A stretch of DNA of 64,000 bases from Rhipidocladum racemiflorum (taxonomy: Eukaryota > Streptophyta > Magnoliopsida > Poales > Poaceae): positions 58,234,854 through 58,298,853 of the forward strand of contig CM070580.1 of assembly GCA_036346355.1 (NCBI GenBank). The letters run 5' to 3'. Below, piece after piece: positions 20,971-30,823 of this stretch. Position numbers and translations under genes: made by a program. How positions within the stretch are numbered: the first letter of the stretch is position 1; the number at the start of each line of letters is the position of its first letter. Below the pieces are notes generated by a model. The model saw only the letters and a list, made by a program, of their open reading frames with translations. It was not told where the DNA came from and ran no database searches.

Positions 20971-20979
20971 GTATAAAAG
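20971..20979 (+). promoter_or_regulatory. TATA box of solo LTR G
   Basis: GTATAAAAGG in GC-rich surroundings, followed about 30 bp later by GGAGAGAGGGTTCGACTC; a good core promoter for the LTR. Confidence 0.6.
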
Positions 20980-21173
20980 GCAGCTGGGGTGCATGGGAGA
21001 GAGGGTTCGACTCTTTTCTGCTAATTCCTTTCGGTTTGATTCCGGGGAGTTGGATCATTTTAGATTGGTTCACCCCCCTTTAGAGCGGGAGGCCGTGAGT
21101 TCCTTGTTCCTGGCCCTTGTGTTTTCTCCAAGAACACTAGCGAGAATAACACAAGCAGGACTAGGGCTATTAC

Positions 21174-21868
21174 TGTAACACCCCGGCATTTAATATCAAA
21201 GCTTAAATACAACATTTAAGCGTAAGGAAACGATACCCAAACCCTTTCCTACTGTGCATCCAGTGTGTGTCAAATTTTAGATTAGTTATACCACTTTTGC
21301 AAGTTTTAATGTTGCTATCCTATGACAAAATTTTAGTTAAGACCTAAGCCATGTTTCTAAGTTATTCCACATCACATTTTTGTTGTACCCTATAGCATGA
21401 CACTAAAAATACACATTCCAGGGACCTACAGCCCGCTCTGATACCAACTGTAACACCCCGGCATGTGGGAAGGGGAAATAGCTACACATCTTCACGTAGT
21501 CCAGCCACATTTACTATTGTTTAGTCATGTTCATAATAAGTGCCATGAACTAGGTGTTTGGAATAATTTTTGTGTGCTTGTGATCCTGATTTGCTTAGCC
21601 ATAGTTTATGGAGTGGTTGGCTTTAGCATTATTGTCTTATGTTGATGCTATATATGTTTATATTGCTGTTTTAGATGCCTTATATTTTGCTATGAACTGC
21701 CTTGTTGTTGCTATTTCATCAATTCATGTTAAAACAAAGGAGATGCTGCCGAAATTTCTGTTTTTAGCATGTGCGCCTTTGCTGTAATTTATGTTTAATT
21801 GTGGTATTTAGATGTTGTTTAGTCTATGTTTGGTAGCATTCGGGCATATTAAATGCCGGGGTGTTACA
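21174..21868 (+). mobile_element. F1: 695-bp chimeric integrant of the C family
   Basis: Flanked by ATTAC at 21169-21173 and 21869-21873, with ends TGTAACACCCCGGCAT and ATGCCGGGGTGTTACA. The left part (about 21197-21448) is the reverse complement of the C leader including the primer site (GCCCGCTCTGATACCA, 21431-21446). The right part (21458-21868) is forward LTR sequence up to the LTR end. The switch lies at CCGGCAT (21458-21464), which occurs both in the reversed LTR end and in the forward LTR. This is not a solo LTR. It looks like a reverse-transcription template-switch product that was integrated with a normal 5-bp duplication. Confidence 0.82.
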
Positions 21869-22029
21869 ATTACTCGTGAGGAGGGCCCGAACCTGGATAA
21901 ACCTGAGTGTCTTCTTGTGAGCTTCATATGTTTTCTTTCTACTGTCTCCTGAGCAATCTCCACGAAAGCCCCCCGTTTGGACTTCTTACACCCCATTTCG
22001 GAGGGGGTCTGTTAGCTCGTACGCTGATA

Positions 22030-23340
22030 GATCCCTTCGTATGTTCTTTACCGTTCTGACGGTCGGTTTTGGTTGTTTTTCTTGGCTTTAGTTGATTGAA
22101 TTCAAATGAAAAGTGTTGGGTTTTCGCGGATTGTTCCGTAGGCGGTTCGTGGTTTTCTCTTCCTTGGTTGAAGACGAAGAAGAAGAGTTTTGTGTTGCGC
22201 GTCTTTTGGTCGAAATTTTTGCTTTCACACCCGGTTTTGCTGGTCATTGTGGACTGTCTTGGGGAGGAAGCTTATGTGGTTGTTGTTCTCCCTATCTAAG
22301 AAAAAGTGTTGGAGTTTCCCCTTGTGCGGACCTTGAGTTGGTGGAGCTAAGTTTCAATCTTTTATCGGAAAAGATTTAGTGAACATTTGATTTTCCCTAG
22401 TGCATCCTTCTTCCTTCTTGGAAGTATAGATCTTGAGATTTCTTGAAGAGTTTTGGGCTATCAAAGTTGGGAATTTGAGAGTTGAGCTCTCCTGCATTTC
22501 TGTTGGAGTTTTGTTTTTCTTCCTTGCCTGGAAAGGAGAAATTGTTTATCGGTGTTCGTTCTGGTTCTTGAGTTGTGGTTATCTTTAAAAGTTGAGTTGC
22601 ATCCTGTTTGTCAAAAGTGAAAATGGTTGTTTAGCATGTTATGTAGTATGTAACAATGTGGTTTATGGAAATGATTTACTCCTAAGTTAATTGGTGAGTT
22701 GAATTAGTTAAATGTAATATTTATCTTTAGCTTAAGATTAAATGAACTTCTAGTGTTGTAGATTACTCTATAGCAAGAATGATTAAAGGTGTTAATGTAC
22801 ATGCTTAGAATCTGTTGCTTTGTTTTAAAAGTGCTTATGACCCCCGATTATGTTTAAAGTTTTAAACACTGATGCATAGTTAGAACATTAAGATGATGTA
22901 GACTGTTGTTATTGTTAAAGAAACTTTGCTGGTTGTTTAAACATGTTCTAATCCAACGGGTTAATAGAGAAATTTAATCGTGTTGGCTAGTGGCTTTAAC
23001 TTGGAAGTTAATTAGAGTTGCTATTCATGTTGTTGCAAAATATTAGCATGATTGGTAGTACGCAGTCGTGTTCCTAAAATGCTAGTATCGAGGCCAATTG
23101 GAAAGGTATAGGTTTGTTGTTTGATATTGTAAGAGCTTCGTGAAGGTCTAACTTATTAAATCTAATTTAATAGTTGGAGTATGTTGTGTAGTGACAATTT
23201 TGTTGCAACCTATGTACAGGGTAGCTAAAAGCAATGTTGTTGATTGATGATTATGCAAATTATCGATATTGATGGCTTAGTAGTGGTGGTAATTGCTTAG
23301 ATTAATTGTTGAAAATCCTTGTTAAAATGGAGGTTACTAT
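22030..23340 (+). other. C1 internal region, second piece (non-coding)
   Basis: It resumes C1 after G's right target duplication and follows C2 from about 31579 to 32990. Shared blocks include GTTGATTGAA, CTTCCTTGGTTGAAGACGAAG and long T/G-rich DNA. Only short frames are present and they differ from the C2 frames, so no protein is supported. Ends with ACTAT (23336-23340), the left duplication of F2. Confidence 0.8.
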
Positions 23341-25517
23341 TGTAACACCCCGGCATTTAATATGCCTAAATGCTACCAAACATAAGCTAAACAACGTCTA
23401 AATACCGCAATTAACATAAAATTCCAGCAAAGGCGCACATGCTAAAAACCGAGATTTAGGCAGCATCTCCTTTGTTTTAACATGAATTAAAGGAGCAACA
23501 ACAGTATAGCAATTTATGGCAATATGAGAGACAGCTAAAACAGCAATAATTAAAGACTTAACGACAATATAAGTCTAATATCAAGCACTTAACGTCTCCA
23601 AGTGTCAAATGAACAATAAAACTCTCATCTAGCAAAGCTAAGCCTTAAAGCAATAATCATCACACGCAATTTATTATCAAACTAAAAGAATGATATGTGG
23701 AATCAAAATGGTGAAGCTACGTGCGGGCGTGTGTCTATTTCCCTTCCCCGCATGCCGTTCTCATGGTACCTAAAACAACAAGAAAACACAAGCGTGAGTT
23801 CAAAACTCAGCATGCATATTGTAATGGTACAACAAGAACAATTTCATGGCAATAATAACTCTCATCATGCAAACCATCTCATTCATAATCACATAACATT
23901 TTCATCCTCAATATGTATGCAATGCGATGCTATGCTCATGTCTCCTTGGAAACTCATACCGGTATGGTTGAGTACACACCCGTCGGTGTGCACCCTCTCC
24001 GCCCTTCCATCCCGAAGATGGAGGGTGCCTACTCCTCGCTTCCGTTCACCGCGGTGAATGGAATCATGATGTAGGACTTACTCATTGGCTCTTCGGATTA
24101 GTCATAACTTTCTCACCGACCTTCCCGGATTAGTTATGACTTTCTCACCGCCCGGGCCATGTAACATGTCATGAATGCAATTATGCCAACATCATATTTA
24201 ACTCATATATTAACAAATGGCATCATAACATAATAAACATGCTCATCATATCATTGGCAACCATTAAAGCATGGCAAGCGATCATAAATCATGTAGTCAA
24301 TTCCATCTATTCTCAACAAGCAACCTACAAATCGCTATCCACTACAACACACTTGCCTCAACCACGGGCAACGGATTGGCGGGAAGTAGAAGGCACTCCC
24401 GGGGTCACACCACCTGCACATAGGTATCACACACTCACAATCATGTCCACAAAACAGTACGCAAACCCTCATCTATCCCGACATTGCCAACTACTCGCAA
24501 AACCTAAAAACAGAGGTTCTGTCCCGTTGGGACAGCAGCCTTGCAAATGGCATAACTTGAGTTCTGGGACTCCGAATGAATTAAACGAGTACATCCTCGC
24601 GTAGCTTAGGAAATTTCCCAACTTTTTCTAGGTATATGTAAAGACTGATTCGGACTCTAAAGTTGTTTAATCTACAGATTACCGTGATCTGTTTCAATCG
24701 CGTCACAGATTTTAACACGCTCGGTAAAACAGTCATAACTTTCAAACGGCTGGGCGGAATTTAACTTTCTTTATATCCATGGGATTATGATTAAATTATC
24801 TACAACTTCTTCAACATCTGTACGACCAGATTCCAAATCTAAATTGGCGAAAACGTGAACCCTAGGTCGATTGCTCATGCTGTCCCAAAACAGAAACGTG
24901 GCAACATCTAGATCTAATCCAATCTACTTGATTCCAGCAACACCAATTGATATAAGAACTTGATAAACATCCTTATAATAGTACCTAGACCAACCCCAAG
25001 GATTCCCATGGTCATACCTTTGACCAACGCACGAAATCTGAATGGATCTCCTCCCGGTTCGCTCCTCGCTCCAAAGGATGGATCCTCGAGGTGTAGGGGT
25101 GGGGAGGCTACCCTAGGGCAGCAAGGGGTGGAGGAGAGGTGGAGGAGAGGTGGGAAGCCAAGGGGCAAGGGAAAGGGGGCGCACGACCAAGTGGGGGAGG
25201 GAGAGAGGGGAGGTGGCGGCTAGGGCCAAGGGAGAGTGGGGGGGGCGCACAAGGCAGCAAGGGGGCGCCCAAAGGGGCAGGGAGAGCCCCTATTTACCAG
25301 CCCAAGCATGAAACCTAGTACTAAATGGACTCTTACTCCATCCCACCAAAGCCCACAACCCCCCTTTTAGGCCCAAACTCCCCTGGAAAGGCCCAAAATC
25401 CCGGAAACGGCCCGGAACAGCCCGAAAATGCTATTAAGCCTCCTACCATATGGTTTTAACCTCCAATACCAATACCATATGGTAGCATTCATGCATATTA
25501 AATGCCGGGGTGTTACA
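23341..25517 (-). repeat. F2: reverse solo LTR of the C family (2177 bp)
   Basis: ACTAT flanks both sides (23336-23340, 25518-25522). Content matches the C LTR in reverse: the TTAGGTACCATG-like block, the TCCACCGCGGT / ATGGAAGCGAGGAG block and the CGGCCGTTT-like region. Both ends carry an inverted repeat, TGTAACACCCCGGCATTTAATATGC, extending with mismatches to ~37 bp. Its LTR start therefore differs from C2's (TGTGACACTTC), so it is a separate subfamily. GC-rich frames near 24960-25270 on both strands are not conserved. Confidence 0.85.
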
Positions 25518-26873
25518 ACTATATCATGTTGTGATGGAGTGGACCATGGATAATTAACATGATGTAGAATTTTATCCTTAATGAATGTATGTCTTAGAAT
25601 CATAGTTACGAGCTTTGTCTTGTAGAGATAGTATTTACTTGTTGAAGTCATTTATTGTTTGAACAGGTTCCAATTGTCAAGATGTTGGCATATGGATGGT
25701 ATAAAATTGATAGGTTGATCATGCTTAAGTATCTATTGAAGTACCATGTTTGAAATAGAGAATACGTTGTTATATGATGTGTGGGTCTAGTTCATTATGA
25801 GGTAGTATTGGTTAGTTGTCTTATGATAATCATCATAAACTGTATTTATAAATGTTGGGAAAGGTAACTAGAGAAAGAATTGGTTATGTAGCTTTTGGTT
25901 GAATTATAATGAGGCTTATCGATGAGTAAATAGTGTATATTGAATGCTTAAATGGTAAGTATAGTGGAATACTAGATATGGTGGGTTTCATCCTAAGCTT
26001 GTGTCTAAAACCTTTTGGACTAGTTTGGTTGGTTGCTATTTCGGTTGAATACTTTTGGTCGAAGTGTTTCTTCTGTTGTGTTTCAGAGGTTCCCTAAAAC
26101 TCGTAGTGATTAATGCCAACCTTTGGATTTGGCTAACTTGTTTAGTTTGTGCTATGAGTATGGCCTTACACCCAAAAGTCTTTGAGTGGATCGCGCCCCT
26201 TCATGTTCGCACTGAATTATCTTTGGAATAAATTTTAAAGGAAGCAGATGGACGTAGCGGGTTGTGTTGGAGATTCTTGAGATTTAATTTGCACCTCTAT
26301 TTGGCTAGAGTTGGAGGTATTTTTTTTTAAATTTTGTGTGGTGCTTGCAAGTGTTTCACGAGGTGGATTTTATGAATGTTTTATAAGTGATGTTGCTAGG
26401 GAAGTGTTCCTTTTTTTTGAAATAAGTTTCCCTTTCCCTTTGAGAAATTTGTGGCGGTTGCGTGTGCAGATGTTTACCTTTGGAGTCGATGTTCTCTTCC
26501 AAAATTTTGCTTTTGGTTAAAGTGTGATGTTTTTCATAAAAGAGTTGATGAGCCAGGTCGGTGAGAAAGTCATATATGAATATATGACTAATCCAGAGTG
26601 CTCTTGAAAAGATTGCATTCATGTCAGGCATCGAGATTTCCTGTGCTTTCTAGCATGAAAATAAAGATTGGTTAAATGCAGGAATTTTGGTTATGTTACA
26701 GATTTGAGTTTCCCCCTCTCTTCGAGAGATACTGTGATGGTTGTGGATTATTGTGTGTGATTTGAGAAACGGTTCCCTTTCAAAAATGTTGATTTTGGTG
26801 AAAATGAGAAGTTTGGCTTTGGTGAAAGCGAGTTGAGATGTTTTGGTTGTTGAGAAATTCTGTCAAAGAATTG
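25518..26873 (+). other. C1 internal region, third piece (non-coding)
   Basis: Follows C2 from about 32985 to 34350, including GTAGAATTTTATCCTTAATG, the TTCGCACTGAAT block and the CTAATCCRGAGTGCTCTTGA block. It then degenerates and joins an LTR end at about 26874. The final ~900 bp of C internal DNA and its polypurine tract are deleted. Confidence 0.75.
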
Positions 26874-26913
26874 TTTGGTAACATTCAGGCATACTAAATG
26901 CCGGGGTGTTACA
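26874..26913 (+). repeat. C1 3' LTR remnant (40 bp)
   Basis: TTTGGTAACATTCAGGCATA continuing to GCCGGGGTGTTACA is the terminal 40 bp of a C-family LTR, directly followed by minus-strand C internal DNA (C3). Confidence 0.65.
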
Positions 26914-27343
26914 AAAAGATTGATCTTTTACAAAAGACAAATACCCACCACTACCACCGAAGGAAAAATCTACTTTATAACTAGGGTCCTTAAAACCCGC
27001 AAAAACAATATCAACCGAGCAATCCACATCGGTTGACACAACTCGCTCAGAGCTCGGCGACAAAAGATCCAATACACTTCGAAAAGGAAAAGCAATTACT
27101 AGCAACCACCAAGTGGTCCACTAATAATTTAATCAACCCTACAGAGGGACACATCAATGACACAAGTTTCCAAGAAGGTTTGAATTGAGTCCTACACAAC
27201 CTTCCTTTACTCTTCACTTCCAAACTAGTTACGATCAACCACTAGCAACGCCTAATATCTTATGTCATTACAAACCCACACTAGATTCCTCTTTGTAAGA
27301 AGGTTTCGCCCTCGCATTCTTCCTTTCAAAGAATCGGAACAAG
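26914..27343 (-). mobile_element. Element C3, left piece (C family internal DNA, minus strand)
   Basis: The reverse complement matches C2 around 34450-34800 (GGCGTTGCTAGTGGTTGATC, TTGTCGCCGA). It ends with ACAAG at 27339-27343, the target duplication of C2. A second piece is at 37606-39118. Non-coding. Confidence 0.82.
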
Positions 27344-30300
27344 TGTGACACTACGGAATGTTGTGACATTATAAAATGTCAATGTTGAGGATAAAAAACT
27401 TATGGAATGTCGAATTTAAGGTTAAAACCATATGGTATGGAGTTTAATCGCTTTTCCGGGCCGTTTCCGGGAGTCTGGGCCTTTCCGGGGGAGATTGGGC
27501 CTAAAGGGAAAGGTCGTGGACTTTAGGGGGGAGGTGTTCGGGCCCATGTGGGAGTGGGAATCCTGGTTGGACTCCTTGTGGCAGCAGCCCCCACCTTTTT
27601 TCCCCTTGTGCCCCCCCATGGTGACCTAGCCGCCACCCCCACCTCCCCTCTCCCTTGCTTGCGCCCCCATTGCTCCCCATTGCACCACCACCTCTCCACC
27701 TCCCTTGCTGCCCCTAGGGGAATTCTCCACCTCAGCACCTCAAAGATCCATCCATTGGAGCGCTTCGCGACGAGGAGATCCGGCGGAATTGGAGCGAGAA
27801 AGGAGATCGTGGGAGCGGGGAGGAGATCCGTTGGGTTTTCGGGTGTTGGGCGAAGGTATGGCCATGGGAATCCTTTGGGTTGGTCTAGGTACTGTTCTAA
27901 GGATTATTATCTTGCTTTTAGATCAATTATTGTTGCTGGAATTGAGTAAATTAGATGAAATCTAGAAGTTGCCATGTTCTTTGTTTCGGGCAGCATGAGC
28001 AGTCGATATAGGGTTTGGGTTTTCGCCAATTTAGAGTCGGAATTTGGTCGTACGGCTGTTGAAGAAATTGTAGGTAATTTCAATACCTTTCAGTGGGTAT
28101 AAAGAATGTCCATTTCCACCCAGCCGTTTGAAAGTTATGCTCATTTTACCGAACGTATTAAAATCTGTGATGTGATTGGAACATATCACGGTATTCTATA
28201 GATTAAACCACTTTAGAGTCCGAATCAGTCTTTCCATATACTTAGAAAAAGTTGGCATGTTTGCATACATGGCATGATACATGGCCCGGGCGGTGAGAAA
28301 GTCATAACTAGTCCGGGGAAGTTCGGTGAGAAAGTTATGACTATTCCGGAGAGCCAATGAGTAAGTCCTACATCATGATTCCATCCACCGCGGTATATGG
28401 AAGCGAGGAGTAGGCACCCTCCATCTTCGGGATGGAAGGGGGAGAGGGTGCACACCAACGGGTGTGTACTCAACCATACCGGTATGAGTTTCCAGGAGAT
28501 ATGTGCATCGCATTTCATTGCTGTGACACAACGGAGTGTCGTAACCTTATTTAATGAGCACGATGAGGTCAAAAACATTATGGAATGTGGAATTAAGGTT
28601 AAAACCATAGGGTATGGAGGTTATTAGCGTTTCCGGGCAGTTTCCGGGCTGTTTCCGGGAATTTGGGCCTTTCCGTGGAGTTTTGGGCCTTTCCGGGGAG
28701 TTTTAGGCCTAGGGGAAAGGGTTGTGGGCTTTGGTGGGATGGAGTATGAGTCCATTTAGGACTAGAAGACTTGTGTGGGCTGGTAAAGGGGCCTCCCCCT
28801 GCCCTCCTTGCGCCCCACCCCCCTTTGGTGCGCCCCTTGGCCTCCCCCTCCATGCCCTAGCCACCTCTCCTCTCCCCTCTTTTGGCTATGCGCCCCCTTG
28901 GCCTCCCCCTTTGCTCCCCACCTCTCCTCCACCCCCTTGCTGCCCTAGGGTAGCCTCCCCACCCCTGCACCTCGAGGATCCATCCATTGGAGCGAGGAGC
29001 GAACCGGGAGGAGATCCATTCAGTTTTCGTGCGTCGGGCAAAGGTATGGCCATGGGAATCCTTGGGGTTGGGCTAGGTACTGTTCTAAGGATGATTATCA
29101 AGTTTTTAGATCAATTGGTGGTGCTGGATTTGATTAGATTAGATGGATTCTTGAGTTGGTCACGTCCTCTGTTTCGGGCAGTATGAGTAGTCGACGTAGG
29201 GTTCGGTTTTTCACCAATTTAGAGTCCGAAATTGGTCGTACGGCTGTTGAATAAGTTGTAGATAATTTCATTATCTTTCCGTGGATATAAAGAACGTCCA
29301 ATTCCTATCAGCCGTTTGAAAGTTATGGCTGTTTTACCGAGCATGTTAAAATCTGTGACGTGATTGGAACAGATCACGGTTTTTTGTAGATTAAACAACT
29401 TTATATTGCGAATCAGTCTTTCCCTATACCTAGAAAAATTTGGGAAATTTCCTAAGCTACGCGAGGATGTACTCGTTTAATTGATTCGGAGTCTTAGAAC
29501 CCGAGTTATGCCTTTTGGAAGGCTGCTGCCCCGATGGGACAGAACCGCTGTTTTCGGGTTTTGCGAGTAGTTGGCAATGTCGGGGTTGATGAGGGTTTGC
29601 GTACTGTTTTGTGGATATGATTGTGAGTGTGTGGTACCTATGTGCAGGTGGAGTGACCCCGGGAGTGCCTTCTACTTCCTGCCAATCCGTTGCTCGCGGT
29701 TGAGGAAAGTGTATTGTAATGGATAGCGATTGTAGGTTGTTGATTGATTGAGATTGAAGTTTGAGTATATGATATGTTCACATGCCATGCTTTAATGTCT
29801 GCCATTGATATGACGAATATGTTTATTATGTGATGATGCCATGTGTTAATGTACAAGTTATCCATGATGATGCCATGTGTTAATGTACAAGTTATTCATG
29901 ATGTTGGCATATTTGCATACATGGCAAGATACATGGCCTGGGCGGTGAGAAAGTCATAACTAGTCCGGGGAAGGTCGGTGAGAAAGTTATGACTAATCCG
30001 GAGAGCCAATGAGTAAGTCCTACATCGTGATTCCATTCACCGCGGTGAACGGAAGCGAGGAGTAGGCACCCTCCATCTTTGGGATGGAAGGGGGGAGAGG
30101 GTGCACACCGACGGGTGTGTACTCAACCATACTAGTATGAGTTTCCAGGAGATATGTGCATCGCATTGCATTATATTGTATTGCATTATATGAAGATGTT
30201 ATATGAGGATGATTTATGATGATGTCAATGATATGCTTACACTATGAATATGAGGTGTGTATGATGTTGTATGTGAAAAGTGGTGATGAAGGTATTGGAA

Positions 30301-30803
30301 TGTATTTTCTTGTTCCATTACAATATACTTGCTGAGTGATGAACTCACGCTTGTGTTTATGTTGTTTTTCTTAGGTACCATGAAACCGGCATGCGGGAAA
30401 AAGGGTTTAGCTACACATCTACACGTAACTCCACACAAATTAGACAGTGTTATCATTTGGAGTCATGATAATGAAAGTATTGCCATTAAACTTGGAGAAT
30501 TGCTTAACTGTGTGCTCGGTCTTACTATTTGATTCGTTTAGCTCATGAAGTGGTTGAATGCTCTATCCTGGACATATATTGTTGCTATGTCACATGTTAT
30601 TGCTGTTTTAGATGCTTTCCATTATGATATAACTTGTGATACTTTGTTGTTGCTCCGAATCATGGAAAAACAAAGGAGATGCTGCCGAAATTTTTGGTAT
30701 TAGCATTTTTTCCTTTGCTGTAATTTACTTGTAATTGTGGTATTTAGAGGTTGCTTAGTCTATGTTTGGTAGCATTCGGGCATATTAAATGCCGGTGTTA
30801 TTC
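27344..30803 (+). repeat. Composite 5' LTR of C2
   Basis: 27344-28521 is an LTR start (TGTGACACTACGG) that lacks its final ~650 bp and also a 430-bp internal block. A second LTR start (TGTGACACAACGG) at 28522 then runs a full ~2282 bp to about 30803, where the end reads ATGCCGGTGTTA and has lost bases relative to ATGCCGGGGTGTTACA. The two halves differ noticeably, so they come from different C copies. The likely cause is insertion of another C element in the first LTR, followed by recombination that removed one copy. Short GC-rich frames (27548-27949, 28722-29186) are LTR sequence. Confidence 0.78.
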
Positions 30804-30807
30804 TGAT

Positions 30808-30823
30808 TGGTATCAGAGCGGGC
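30808..30823 (+). other. Primer binding site of C2
   Basis: TGGTATCAGAGCGGGC, the same as in C1 and, reversed, in F1; complementary to initiator methionine tRNA over 12 bases. Confidence 0.85.

Larger units (their letters stand above)
6004..22029 (+). repeat. Solo LTR G (about 1.0 kb), split by D and F1
   Basis: G starts TGTCGGTG at 6004 and ends GCTGATA at 22029, flanked on both sides by GATCC. Removing D (with one GTTCC) and F1 (with one ATTAC) leaves pieces 6004-6318, 20644-21174 and 21874-22029, about 1.0 kb in all. The last CA appears as TA, a likely C-to-T change. It has a TATA box (20971) and a GC-rich start with tandem repeats. The element type is uncertain; the style resembles grass gypsy LTRs. 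It is solo because the same target duplication flanks a single LTR with no internal region. Confidence 0.8.
5343..26913 (+). mobile_element. Element C1: non-autonomous LARD-like LTR retrotransposon, heavily interrupted
   Basis: The visible pieces are the 5' LTR end (5343-5728), primer site, internal DNA (5729-6003, 22030-23340, 25518-26873) and a 40-bp 3' LTR remnant (26874-26913). They line up in order with the more complete copy C2 (30804-37600). Element A interrupts its 5' LTR, G interrupts internal DNA at TSD GATCC, and F2 interrupts it at TSD ACTAT. No gag or pol is found in any internal piece. Its right end abuts minus-strand C-family DNA (C3), so C1 appears to have inserted in an older C copy; the left junction is outside the window. 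Most of its 3' LTR is deleted. Confidence 0.82.

Noticed and set aside
21174..21868. F1 as an ordinary solo LTR or a MITE
   Set aside because: It contains a reversed primer site and leader, which no LTR has, and a 5-bp rather than TA or longer MITE-type duplication.
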